64,000 nt of DNA from Arthrobacter sp. SLBN-122. GTDB taxonomy: Bacteria; Actinomycetota; Actinomycetes; Actinomycetales; Micrococcaceae. Positions within the stretch are counted from its first letter, which is position 1. Each line of letters starts with the position of its first letter. Shown here piece by piece: positions 7,999 through 15,779 of the stretch. Where the stretch lies: contig NZ_VFMS01000001.1 of NCBI RefSeq assembly GCF_006715165.1, positions 868,001 to 932,000 of the forward strand, in the 5' to 3' direction. Made by a program: the position numbers and the translations under genes. Below the pieces are notes generated by a model that made no database searches, had not been told where the DNA came from, and saw only the letters and a program-made list of their open reading frames with translations.

Positions 7999-9570
7999 CT
8001 AGATCCTGACCCTGCGGCCGCCAGGAATTGCCTCCGATACGTCTATGGCGTCTGGGTCCTGCCATTCACTGAGGGGCTCCGGCTCCTCCAATGATTGCGG
8101 GGGAACCGAGGTGTAGGTTCCGTAATAGGAGTAGGCATCAGTCCCCTTCGTGGGAACGTAGTTGAGCACGGCTCCCAGGACGCGTCCCTTGACCTTTTCA
8201 AGGTTCCCCAGGGACTGGTCCAGCTGCTCCTGGGTGGTCCTGCCGGTCCGGATTACGACAATGGCACCGTCCGCCGCGCGGGAGAGGACGGCAGCATCCG
8301 TTACAGGCAGCAGCGGCGGCGCGTCTATCAGGACAACAGCATTCTTGGCCAAGGTGGTGAGCATGTTCTTCATGGCGCGGGAGCCAAGCAATTCACTGGG
8401 GTTGGGCGGGATGCGTCCCGATCCCAGGACTGAAAGGTTGGGCAGCGCCCCCCACGGCTGGAGGACATCGCTGAGCTCCGCTGTGCCCGTGAGGACATCG
8501 GTGACTCCGACTCCAGGGACAAGGTTGAAGACGTCCACCAGCGTGGGCCGCCGGAGGTCGCCGTCGACCACTACGACGTTTTCTCCCGCTGCCGCCATGG
8601 TGACCGCGAGATTGGCAGTGACTGTCGACTTGCCTTCCGCCTGCATGGAGCTGGTGACCACGATGATCCGTGGCGGCTGGTCGACATCAAGGAAGCTGAG
8701 GTTGGTGCGCAGCTCGCGGAGGGCTTCGGCCATGGCCCCGCCGGCGTCGTGAAGCTGCGCGGCGCTGCCCGCGTCCACGATGGTGCTTTTCCCGTCCAAA
8801 CGGTGGTCCACAGGGAGGGTGCCGATCACGGGGACGCCGAACAGCCGCTCGATGTCCGCAGCCTTCCGGATCCGCCGGTCCAAGTGCCGGCGGACCAGCG
8901 CATACGCCACCCCCAGCGCCAGGCCGACAAGGGCGCCCAGGGCCAGGTTGAGCTTGGTGTTGGGTGACGTGGGGCTGACGGGAAGGACGGCTTTGCCCAG
9001 GGGCAGCACCCGGACAGCTGTTGCTGCGTCCGCCTGTGACCCGGCGCTGGCCTGAGCCCCACCGTTTGCCTGCCCCGCTGAGTCGGTGGCTGGCGCGGTT
9101 TCTATGGCCTCAACCTGGGCAGCCAGGCCGTTGACCCAGGCATCGGCTACGCGCTGGGCGGTTGCTGGATCGGTGGACTGTGCAGTCACCTTGATCTCTG
9201 CCGTGTCCAGCGGAACCTTCACGGTGATGCTGCCAAGCAGGGCATCGGCGGATGTCTTCAGGTCCAGCGATTGGATGACCCGGTCCGCGACGAGGCGCGA
9301 TTTCGCCACCGACTCGTAATTCTTGACCTTGGCCTTGGCCAGGCTGTCCCCGGCCAGCGCCAGGCTGACATTGTCAGAGCCCGGCGTGACCACGATGCCA
9401 CTGGAGTCGGAGGAGTAGACCTTGGGCTGCAGAACGGTCCATCCCGCGGCTGCCAATGTGGCCAGCAGGGTGAAAGCCACAACGGCCTTCCAGTACACCC
9501 GCAGGATGGCCAGGTAGTCCGTAAGGTCGAGTCCCGGCGACGCCTCCGTGGACGTTGTTATTGTGCTCAT
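7999..9570 (-). CDS. Polysaccharide co-polymerase / bacterial tyrosine kinase (Wzc/CpsCD fusion type)
   Basis: 523-residue membrane protein. The N-terminal Wzz-type domain has transmembrane segments at about 31-50 and 210-226 around an exported region. The cytoplasmic C-terminal half is a BY-kinase: a Walker A variant SSMQAEGKSTVTANLA (about residue 303), Walker A-prime VVVVDGDLRRP and Walker B NAVVLIDAPP. A tyrosine cluster (DAYSYYGTY) near the C-terminus is the usual autophosphorylation region. Such proteins control chain length and export of exopolysaccharide. In most systems the neighbours are a phosphatase, flippase and polymerase. Here it sits instead between an HprK-like kinase (46 bp upstream) and a nucleotidyltransferase (5 bp downstream), which is unusual. 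Confidence 0.92.
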   Translation of the reverse strand: MSTITTSTEASPGLDLTDYLAILRVYWKAVVAFTLLATLAAAGWTVLQPKVYSSDSSGIVVTPGSDNVSLALAGDSLAKAKVKNYESVAKSRLVADRVIQSLDLKTSADALLGSITVKVPLDTAEIKVTAQSTDPATAQRVADAWVNGLAAQVEAIETAPATDSAGQANGGAQASAGSQADAATAVRVLPLGKAVLPVSPTSPNTKLNLALGALVGLALGVAYALVRRHLDRRIRKAADIERLFGVPVIGTLPVDHRLDGKSTIVDAGSAAQLHDAGGAMAEALRELRTNLSFLDVDQPPRIIVVTSSMQAEGKSTVTANLAVTMAAAGENVVVVDGDLRRPTLVDVFNLVPGVGVTDVLTGTAELSDVLQPWGALPNLSVLGSGRIPPNPSELLGSRAMKNMLTTLAKNAVVLIDAPPLLPVTDAAVLSRAADGAIVVIRTGRTTQEQLDQSLGNLEKVKGRVLGAVLNYVPTKGTDAYSYYGTYTSVPPQSLEEPEPLSEWQDPDAIDVSEAIPGGRRVRI

Positions 9571-9615
9571 GGTGATTCCTCAAATTCAGGTCTTTGTCTG
9601 CGCCTCGAGGGCTGT

Positions 9616-10836
9616 TCAGTGTGCGCGGCGTTCCAATACCGACGTGGCGATGAGCTGCTCTACGGCGGTGGCGACGGTGGCCCGGTAGCCTTCGGGCTCA
9701 CCGTGCAGTTCCGCGATGTGTTCCGTCAGTTCCTCCAGGCCCCTCGGCACGGAGCAGGCTTCCCAAAGTGCCGGGCCGATCCCACTGAGACGCACGATCT
9801 CGTTGTCCAGCATGACCAGCAGGTCGCGGCCAATCTTCACTGCATCCCTCGAGGCCCTCCGCCGGATACTCCCAGCGGGAAGGAGTCGCCTCCGGGCAGC
9901 ATCCGGCGCTGCGGCTTCCCATTCCGGCCCTGACGTTGGCTGCAGCCGGAACAGGGGCTCCAGGGCAACCGGAAGGTCCGCTGCCTCCGCATAGGTCACC
10001 TGCCACACTCCCCCGACACTCTCGATGAGACGGCAAAGTGACTGCAGCGGGTCCACGACGTCGGCCTGCGAGGAGGACTCGGGAATCAGTGCGAGCAGGG
10101 CGTCGGCCAGCGGTACCCGCTCCAGTACCGGTGCTACCGGATTGGGCGCTTGGACACGGTTCAGGAGCACGATGGACTGGATGAAGGGCAAGGCCGGGGC
10201 CGGCTGAAGTCCAAACTCGTCCGGTCCAGCCTGGCGTTTAGGTGCTCCGGCTCCCTGCTTGACCGATAAGGGCTTGGGGTAGGGAACCACGGAGCCGTCC
10301 CAGGCGATGGCAACTGTCTCGTCCGTGACATAGCCGTACGTCCTGGCCAGCACGGAAGCTGCGGTGGTCTTTCCTGTTCCAGACTTGGCTACCAGTGCCA
10401 CCACGGCCCCGGTGCCCGGATCCGCAACCCCGCAGGCGTGGAGCATGGTCAGTTCACCGGCGTTGGCCAGAATCGCGGACACTGTGAGCCGGGACGTGAG
10501 ATTCTCAGCCAGCTCCTCAAAGGACGCCGCTCCGATATGGAAGGTGCCGTCCCCGTACTTCATGGAGGCGCAGGTGACTGAGGCGGTGAACTGACTGCCA
10601 GCAGCGGGTTCCATTGGCTCCGGCGGCAGCAGGGGCTGGGGGCTGCTGACGATACACCGCGTCCAGGCCAAGCTCATTGATACCCGCTGCTGCCACGTGA
10701 CCGCATGGCCCCAGCGGACCACAAACCGCTGCCCCAAGACCTTTAGGCACAGCAGATCACCGCCTCGTGCCAACTCCTCGAACAGGCGCTGCTGCCACGC
10801 CGACTGTTCGTTCCCCGTGATCCCTGCGGACGTCAT
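9616..10836 (-). CDS. HprK-like serine kinase (HprK-related / lasso-type kinase family)
   Basis: 406-residue protein whose central part resembles the catalytic domain of HPr kinase. A P-loop AKSGTGKTT lies at about 150-158, preceded by LHACGV (about 132) and followed by TDET (171-174), which is where the HprK-type Walker B acidic residues sit. It lacks the HprK N-terminal domain organisation and is longer than HprK, so it is unlikely to phosphorylate HPr. Related kinases occur with PqqD-like proteins and nucleotidyltransferases in proteobacterial surface-polysaccharide loci, and others phosphorylate a C-terminal serine of lasso peptides. The PqqD-like gene ends 4 bp upstream, so the pair is surely co-translated. 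The substrate is unknown; the Tat-signal protein at the head of the operon is one candidate. Confidence 0.75.
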   Translation of the reverse strand: MTSAGITGNEQSAWQQRLFEELARGGDLLCLKVLGQRFVVRWGHAVTWQQRVSMSLAWTRCIVSSPQPLLPPEPMEPAAGSQFTASVTCASMKYGDGTFHIGAASFEELAENLTSRLTVSAILANAGELTMLHACGVADPGTGAVVALVAKSGTGKTTAASVLARTYGYVTDETVAIAWDGSVVPYPKPLSVKQGAGAPKRQAGPDEFGLQPAPALPFIQSIVLLNRVQAPNPVAPVLERVPLADALLALIPESSSQADVVDPLQSLCRLIESVGGVWQVTYAEAADLPVALEPLFRLQPTSGPEWEAAAPDAARRRLLPAGSIRRRASRDAVKIGRDLLVMLDNEIVRLSGIGPALWEACSVPRGLEELTEHIAELHGEPEGYRATVATAVEQLIATSVLERRAH

Positions 10837-10840
10837 GCCG

Positions 10841-11122
10841 TTAGTGGGAAGCGCCGCGGGCAGCCTCGATCAGGCGCTGCGCTTCGAGGCTGGCCAGGAA
10901 TGCCTCCACCTGGGCCTGCATCTGTCCCGACTGGTCCTCGAAGGTGGCCTCGAGCTCAGCGAAGATGTCCTGCTCGCTCCGCTGGCCGTCAATGAGGTCC
11001 CAGATGACCGCTGCCGGCCCTTCCAGGACCACGGGCTGGGTTGCGTCGAGGTGCAGCAGGGCGACGCGGGCCCGCGGTTCTGTGCAGACTTCTGCGACCA
11101 GGCCGCCACGCTTCCAGACCAT
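10841..11122 (-). CDS. PqqD-family peptide-binding protein
   Basis: 93-residue protein matching the PqqD fold: an N-terminal beta region, then LDATQPVVLEGPAAVIWDLIDGQRSEQDIFAELEA, the typical strand-helix-helix pattern with hydrophobic IWDLIDG, and a C-terminal helix. PqqD and its relatives (RiPP recognition elements) bind leader peptides and hand them to modifying enzymes. No radical SAM, lanthipeptide or lasso cyclase gene is nearby; instead an HprK-like kinase follows 4 bp downstream. It begins two bases after the stop codon of the Tat-signal protein. The obvious inference is that it docks a peptide or protein for the kinase. Confidence 0.8.
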   Translation of the reverse strand: MVWKRGGLVAEVCTEPRARVALLHLDATQPVVLEGPAAVIWDLIDGQRSEQDIFAELEATFEDQSGQMQAQVEAFLASLEAQRLIEAARGASH

Positions 11123-11124
11123 GG

Positions 11125-11724
11125 TCAGTGGTTAACTGTTAGAGCGCCGGTGAGAATACGGCTGGTGCCATCGGGAAGCCTGAGCGTAATGGTCAGTGTG
11201 TAGGTGTACGATACTTTGCTCGGCTGCGAACCGGAGATGCGCTCGTATTGGAACGAGATGGGGAAATTCAGGGTTTGGCCGCCCGTAACGCCGCCGCTGT
11301 AAGTGAACGTAGCGTTGTATTCATGGGTGCTAGAGTAGGAAGCCCCGGACAGCGTCAGGGGGCTTGACCCGGCCTGGATGGACTGGACGCCCGCCCCCGC
11401 GGCAACCGTTGCTGTTGGTTTGATGTTCACGGTGCCGCTGACGGCGCCGGTAAAAGTGGTACCGCTGTTCGTGATTTGGAAACCCGTTGGGCCGGTACCC
11501 GTGCGGTTGGTACCCGTGCCGGTACCCGTTGAGCTAATAAGGGAAATGCTCGAGCCAGGCCCTGTCAGGGCGGCCGTAGCTGAGACGCCGGAGGCAGCAG
11601 CGGCCGGAGCAGCAATGGCCGTTGCAATGACGGGCAGCGACCAGGCAACGCCTGCGACTACCCGCCGGCGGCTGAAACCGTTCTCTTCCTGACCATCGAC
11701 TTCCGCGTTCAAAACCTCAGACAA
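11125..11724 (-). CDS. Tat-signal secreted protein heading the PqqD/HprK operon
   Basis: 199-residue protein. A polar acidic 18-residue leader (MSEVLNAEVDGQEENGFS) precedes a twin-arginine motif, SRRRVVAGVAWSLPV, and a hydrophobic stretch ending in AAPAAAASG, a good signal peptidase site. The mature part is rich in Gly, Ser and Thr, with a TGTGTGTNRTGTGPTG patch at about 66-82 and beta-strand-like alternation afterwards. No family is recognised. Start is TTG at 11724 with a CTGGGGG ribosome site about 8 bp upstream. It is first in the operon and touches the PqqD-like gene, so it is a plausible substrate or structural product of the system. Confidence 0.7.
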   Translation of the reverse strand: MSEVLNAEVDGQEENGFSRRRVVAGVAWSLPVIATAIAAPAAAASGVSATAALTGPGSSISLISSTGTGTGTNRTGTGPTGFQITNSGTTFTGAVSGTVNIKPTATVAAGAGVQSIQAGSSPLTLSGASYSSTHEYNATFTYSGGVTGGQTLNFPISFQYERISGSQPSKVSYTYTLTITLRLPDGTSRILTGALTVNH

Positions 11725-11783
11725 TTGTGCCCCCAGAGTAGTCTTTACACGCCGCTGCCCAGATGAGACCGGCAGCGCGCATC

Positions 11784-11801
11784 AGCCGGATTTGTCCGGC
11801 T
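11784..11801. other. Inverted repeat in the paa/Tat-operon intergenic region
   Basis: AGCCGGA and TCCGGCT pair around a TTTG loop. It lies about 60 bp upstream of the Tat-signal gene start and downstream of the candidate promoter at 11822-11850, so it would be in the 5' leader of that operon. A regulatory hairpin is possible; there is no U-tract. Confidence 0.35.
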
Positions 11802-11821
11802 GCGCCTACTCTTACGAACGG

Positions 11822-11850
11822 TAATTAAGTTTTCTGCAATTGCCTTGCAA
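11822..11850 (-). promoter_or_regulatory. Candidate sigma-70 type promoter for the Tat/PqqD/HprK operon
   Basis: On the minus strand TTGCAA (11850-11845) is followed after exactly 17 bp by TAATTA (11827-11822). The spacing is ideal, and the region is AT-rich against a GC-rich background. Transcription would start near 11815, giving a leader of about 90 nt before the TTG start at 11724. Confidence 0.45.
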
Positions 11851-11894
11851 GGTTCAATCAAGAATTCTGCAAGGGTCTTGATCTAAATCTCGAA

Positions 11895-12680
11895 TCAGCG
11901 ACCGCCTGTGAACTTCGGCTCGCGCTTCTCCTGGAACGCCCGGAACCCCTCGGCGTAGTCCTCGGTCTTGCAGAGCCGCGCCTGCTCCTCATTTTCCTCC
12001 TGCATGGCCTGCCACAGGCCCAGGCGCTGGTCGCGGATGCGCGCCACCAACTCCTTCGAGGCAACGAACGCCTCGGTAGCTCCGGCCGCCACGCGCGAAA
12101 CGATCGCCCGGGTGGACTCCAGCAGCTCACCAGCGGGCATGGCGCGGCTGAACATCCCCTGCGCCACCGCTTCGGCCCCCGAGATCAGGTCGGCCGTGTA
12201 GATGAGGTCCAGTGTCCGGTGCATGCCCAGCCGCTCCGTGAAGTACCAGTGCCCGCCCGAGTCCAGAGTGGCCCCCAGCTTGGCGAACGGCGAGCCGAAC
12301 TTGGCGTTCTCCGCCACGTACACCACGTCCGTGGCCAGCAGCAGCCCCAGCCCCACGCCCAGGCACGCCCCCTGCGCCGCAGCGAACGTCGGCGCCGGGA
12401 AAGCGGCCATCTTCTTCAGCAGCGGCTCCACCAGCCCGCCCAGATACGCGGCAGCGTCGTCACTCTCCGGCGTGACCCCCGCAATGTCCCGGCCCGCGCA
12501 GAAGGCACGGCCCTCTCCCCTCAGCAGCAGCGCCCGCACCTCACCGCGTGAGGCGGCGGCAGCAGCGTCGTCGTACGCGTGGGTTAAATCCCGCAGCGCC
12601 TGCTCATCCAGCGAGTTCAGCTTCTGCGGCGCGTCCAGAACGACTTCTGCAACACCGTTGCTGATGGAAAGGGAAATCAT
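11895..12680 (-). CDS. Enoyl-CoA hydratase/isomerase of the paa operon
   Basis: 261-residue crotonase-family enzyme. It has VRALLLRGEGRAFCAGRDI (oxyanion-hole segment), AAQGACLGVGLGLLLATDVVY (second oxyanion region) and FGSPFAKLGATLDSGGHWYF. In phenylacetate breakdown the PaaG enzyme isomerises the ring epoxide to the oxepin and PaaF hydrates the later enoyl-CoA; sequence alone does not separate them. Position directly after paaE (35 bp gap) and the D in the third motif favour a PaaG-like isomerase or a generic hydratase. It is the promoter-distal gene of this operon. Confidence 0.85.
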   Translation of the reverse strand: MISLSISNGVAEVVLDAPQKLNSLDEQALRDLTHAYDDAAAAASRGEVRALLLRGEGRAFCAGRDIAGVTPESDDAAAYLGGLVEPLLKKMAAFPAPTFAAAQGACLGVGLGLLLATDVVYVAENAKFGSPFAKLGATLDSGGHWYFTERLGMHRTLDLIYTADLISGAEAVAQGMFSRAMPAGELLESTRAIVSRVAAGATEAFVASKELVARIRDQRLGLWQAMQEENEEQARLCKTEDYAEGFRAFQEKREPKFTGGR

Positions 12681-12715
12681 GGAACTCCTATGTTCAGACG
12701 GGCAAGGGGTAAGGC

Positions 12716-13942
12716 TTAGACGTCGAAGTCGACCGTGACTTCTTTGCTGGTGGGGTGGCTCTGGCAGGTGAGGACGTAGCCCCTGTCCAGCTCATCCTGC
12801 TCCAGCGCGTAGTTCTCGTCCATGGTCACGCTGCCGGTGACCACCTTGGCCCGGCAGGTGCCGCAGACTCCCCCGGCGCACGCGAACGGCACGTCCGGGC
12901 GCACCCGCAGCGCCGCGTTCAGGATGGACTCGCGGGCGTGGGTGGGGCTGGCCACCTCGCCCTGCAGGCCGTCCAGCTTGAACGTGATCTTGTACGTCTC
13001 CTTGGACTCGTCCACCACCACCGGACGGCCGGCGTTGCCCTCCGGGCGGTCCGGCTTGCCGGAGGTGAACAGCTCGAACCGGACGTTCTCCGGCTTCACC
13101 CCGCGCTCGGCCAGGGTGTCCCGGCACAGCTGCACCAGCTCGAACGGCCCGCACAGGAACCATTCGTCCACATCGTCTGCGTGCAGGGCGGTGCCCAGCA
13201 GCTGCTGCAGCTTCTCCGAATCAATCCGGCCGCTCAGCAGCGGTGCGATCCGCTGCTCGCGGGAGAGCACGTGGTGGATGGCCAGCCGCTGCGGGTACTT
13301 GTCCTTCAGGTCCGCCAGCTCCTCCAGGAACATCACGTCCATGGCGGCCTTGTTGGCGTAGATCAGGTCGAACCGGGTCTCCGGGTTGGCGGCCAGCAGC
13401 GTCCGGGCGATGGCGATCACCGGCGTGATGCCGGAGCCGGCGGCGATGGCCACAAAGTTCCCGGCCTCCCCCGCCAGGTCCTCCGGGTGGTTCATGGAGT
13501 TCATGACGTTCTGGTCCACCGCCACGCCGTCCCGGCCGTGCTTGGATACGAACGCGCCCATGGGGCTCATCACCTCCAGGGTGTCCCCGGCCTTCAGCTC
13601 GGCGTTGGCCCATGTGGAGAACAGCCCGCCCAGGTCCTTCTTGATGGCCACGCGGATCTCGCTGGTGCCGTCCGGGAAGCTGCGCGGCTCGGCGCAGATG
13701 GAGTAGCTGCGGCGGATTTCCTTGGGCTCGCCGGTCTCATCCGGGAGCGTGGTGCGCAGGGCCACGTACTGGCCGGGCAGGTAGTCGAACTTGCCGGCGA
13801 GCTCGGCCGGCACATGGAAGCCGACCTCGATGGCGTCGTCGGTGAGCCGGCGCACCTCCTTGACCTCGAGGGTGTGGAAGGACGGACGACGGCGGCCGGT
13901 CACCTCAGCCTCTTCGGCGGCGGTCTGGCGGACAACAGGCAT
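12716..13942 (-). CDS. paaE: 1,2-phenylacetyl-CoA epoxidase, reductase subunit E
   Basis: 408-residue ferredoxin-NADP reductase-type protein that passes electrons from NADPH to the PaaA di-iron centre. The N-terminal half is the FAD/NADPH module, with RRSYSIC for FAD binding, GNFVAIAAGSGITPV for the nucleotide, and EWFLCGPFELVQ. The C-terminus is a plant-type 2Fe-2S domain with the cluster cysteines in CAGGVCGTC plus a distal LTCQSHP. Domain order and length match PaaE. It begins 9 bp after paaD ends, in the paaABCDE order. Confidence 0.93.
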   Translation of the reverse strand: MPVVRQTAAEEAEVTGRRRPSFHTLEVKEVRRLTDDAIEVGFHVPAELAGKFDYLPGQYVALRTTLPDETGEPKEIRRSYSICAEPRSFPDGTSEIRVAIKKDLGGLFSTWANAELKAGDTLEVMSPMGAFVSKHGRDGVAVDQNVMNSMNHPEDLAGEAGNFVAIAAGSGITPVIAIARTLLAANPETRFDLIYANKAAMDVMFLEELADLKDKYPQRLAIHHVLSREQRIAPLLSGRIDSEKLQQLLGTALHADDVDEWFLCGPFELVQLCRDTLAERGVKPENVRFELFTSGKPDRPEGNAGRPVVVDESKETYKITFKLDGLQGEVASPTHARESILNAALRVRPDVPFACAGGVCGTCRAKVVTGSVTMDENYALEQDELDRGYVLTCQSHPTSKEVTVDFDV

Positions 13943-13951
13943 GGCGGTTCC

Positions 13952-14482
13952 TTACAGGACTTTGAAGTAGTCGAACGGTTCCTTGCAGTCCTGGCACACA
14001 TACAGCGCCTTGCAGGACGTGGAACCGAAGCGGGTGAGTTCCTTGGTGTTGAGGCTGTTGCACTGCGGGCACTTCACGGCCAGGCTTAGCCGGATGGGGC
14101 CGGAGTGGCCGCCGGCTTTGGAGTTGCCGGTGGGCGGGGCGATGCCGTATTCCTGCAGTTTCTGCTTTCCGGCCTCGGTCATCCAGTCCGTGGTCCAGGC
14201 CGGTGCCAGGACCAGGTCCACCTGGACGTCGTCGTAGCCTTCCTTCTTGAAGGCGGTGTAGAGGTCGTCGCGGATGGCGTCCATGGCCGGGCAGCCCGAG
14301 TACGTGGGCGTGATGGTGACGGTGACTTTTCCGTCCTGTACTTCCACGTTGCGCAGGATGCCGAGGTCCGCGATGCTGAGCACCGGAATCTCCGGGTCGC
14401 AGACCGTGGCCGCGATGTCCCACGCGTCCTGCTGCGGGGTGCGGGCACGGGTTTCGAAGTCCGAGATGTACATTTCGGTCAC
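13952..14482 (-). CDS. paaD: Phenylacetyl-CoA epoxidase assembly protein PaaD
   Basis: 176-residue protein of the MIP18/SufT-like family needed to mature the epoxidase. The N-terminal domain includes VCDPEIPVLSIADLGILR and the TPTYSGCPAMDAI motif. A C-terminal zinc-ribbon-like tail has CPQC and CQDC pairs plus FGSTSCKALY. The architecture is that of PaaD. Its start overlaps the paaC stop by four bases (ATGA type), a sign of translational coupling. Confidence 0.92.
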   Translation of the reverse strand: MTEMYISDFETRARTPQQDAWDIAATVCDPEIPVLSIADLGILRNVEVQDGKVTVTITPTYSGCPAMDAIRDDLYTAFKKEGYDDVQVDLVLAPAWTTDWMTEAGKQKLQEYGIAPPTGNSKAGGHSGPIRLSLAVKCPQCNSLNTKELTRFGSTSCKALYVCQDCKEPFDYFKVL

Positions 14483-15402
14483 CAGCTGGCTCCGGGATGC
14501 TCGCGGGCCAGCACCTGCATTTCGGCGAGGATGTAGCCCAGGTGCTCCGAGTGCTTGCCGTAGCGGCCGCCGCCCGGGGCTGCGGGAACGTCCGGGACCT
14601 CCAGTTCGGCTTCCGTGAGGATTTCACCGGTCAGGCGGTCAAAGCCTTCCTTCAGGGAGGAGGGCGCGACGGCGGCACCCGCCCCAGCGAGGCGCTGCGT
14701 CAGGTCATCGTCCCGAAACAGTTCGCCGACGTACGGCCACATGGTCCGCAGGCCGTGGATCATCCGCTGGCGCGATTCGTCGGTGCCGCCGGCCAGGCGC
14801 AGGACCCACTGGGCTGTGTGGTCCCGGTGGTAGTCCACTTCCTTCACGGCCTTGGCGGCGATGGCTGCGATGGTGGCGTCCGTGGATTCGGTGAGGCGGC
14901 GGTAGAGCAGGTACTGGTAGTAGCTCACCACGAACTGGCGGGCGATGGTGGCCGCGAAGTCGCCGTTGGGCTGCTCGAACAGCTGCACGCTGCGGAACTC
15001 GTGCTCGCGGCGGAAGTAGGCCAGGTCATCCTCGCTCTTGGCCGTGCCGTCTTCGGTGAGCATGCCTGCTCCGGCGTAGGTGAGGAAGCTGCGGGCGTGG
15101 CCCAGCTGGTCCAGGGCGATGTTGCCCAGGGCGATATCCTCCTCCAGCTCGGGGGCGCGGGAGATCCAGTGGCCCAGGCGCTGCGCGAGGATCAGGGCGT
15201 CGTCGCCCAGGCGGAGGGCGTACTCGGCGATGTCCTCTGTTGGCTTTACCAGGCCGGTGCGGACCTCCAGAGCGATGTCCTCCGGGCGGAGGGCGTTGCC
15301 GGGGGTGATTCTTGTTGCGCTGGCGTTGGAATCGCCGCCTGCCACACCGGTGGAGATGTCGCCGTGGCCGGTGGTTGCTTCTGTTGTTTCGGGGGTGCTC
15401 AC
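14479..15402 (-). CDS. paaC: Phenylacetyl-CoA epoxidase subunit PaaC
   Basis: 307-residue non-catalytic partner that forms a complex with PaaA. It is a ferritin-like helical protein with EYALRLGDDALILAQRLGHWISRAPELEEDIALGNIALDQLGHARSFL, typical of PaaC. The GTG at 15402 is chosen because it overlaps the paaB stop codon (GTGA) and gives the family length; an upstream extension would only translate paaB in another frame. The N-terminal 45 residues are polar and poorly conserved. Confidence 0.92.
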   Translation of the reverse strand: MSTPETTEATTGHGDISTGVAGGDSNASATRITPGNALRPEDIALEVRTGLVKPTEDIAEYALRLGDDALILAQRLGHWISRAPELEEDIALGNIALDQLGHARSFLTYAGAGMLTEDGTAKSEDDLAYFRREHEFRSVQLFEQPNGDFAATIARQFVVSYYQYLLYRRLTESTDATIAAIAAKAVKEVDYHRDHTAQWVLRLAGGTDESRQRMIHGLRTMWPYVGELFRDDDLTQRLAGAGAAVAPSSLKEGFDRLTGEILTEAELEVPDVPAAPGGGRYGKHSEHLGYILAEMQVLAREHPGASW

Positions 15403-15779
15403 AGGTGCTTCACCCCTTCGCTCTTGGTGTAGTACGTGGCGTGCCGGTAGTCCTTGCCCTGCGGGGACTCGAAGAAGGAGCCCTTGGAGTCGGGGTCGCT
15501 GGCGGCGATGGCGTCCGCCGGGACCACCCAGATGGAGACGCCCTCGTTGCGGCGGGTGTAGAGGTCGCGTGCGTTCCGCAGGGCCATGGCGGCGTCCGGG
15601 GCGTGCAGGGATCCGGCGTGGACGTGGCTCAGGCCGCGGCTGGAGCGGACGAAGACCTCCCAGAGGCCCCACGCGCTCCGGTCGTGGTGCTCCTCGGGTG
15701 CAGGGGATGCCTTGGGGGCTTCGCGGTTGATTTCGGTGGCGGCGCTTGCGGGGGCGTCCGGGTTGCCGTGCGGGCTCAT
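15399..15779 (-). CDS. paaB: Phenylacetyl-CoA epoxidase subunit PaaB
   Basis: 126-residue small bridging subunit of the epoxidase. After a variable Ala/Pro/Glu-rich N-terminus of about 35 residues comes the conserved core [38 protein letters not shown] and [12 protein letters not shown]. Its start overlaps the end of paaA and its end overlaps paaC, each by four bases, so the three are translationally coupled. Confidence 0.93.
   Translation of the reverse strand: MSPHGNPDAPASAATEINREAPKASPAPEEHHDRSAWGLWEVFVRSSRGLSHVHAGSLHAPDAAMALRNARDLYTRRNEGVSIWVVPADAIAASDPDSKGSFFESPQGKDYRHATYYTKSEGVKHL

Noticed and set aside
7094..11724. Lasso peptide biosynthetic cluster
   Set aside because: A PqqD-like protein, HprK-like kinase and nucleotidyltransferase occur in some lasso clusters, but there is no asparagine-synthetase-like cyclase, no transglutaminase-like protease and no short precursor.
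12755..14089. Long plus-strand reading frame opposite paaE and paaD
   Set aside because: The high GC content leaves the antisense frame open; composition is Gly/Val/Leu/His-rich without any recognisable domain.
15403..15672. 90-codon upstream extension of paaC
   Set aside because: It is an alternative-frame reading of paaB; the GTG at 15402 with overlap gives the normal PaaC N-terminus.
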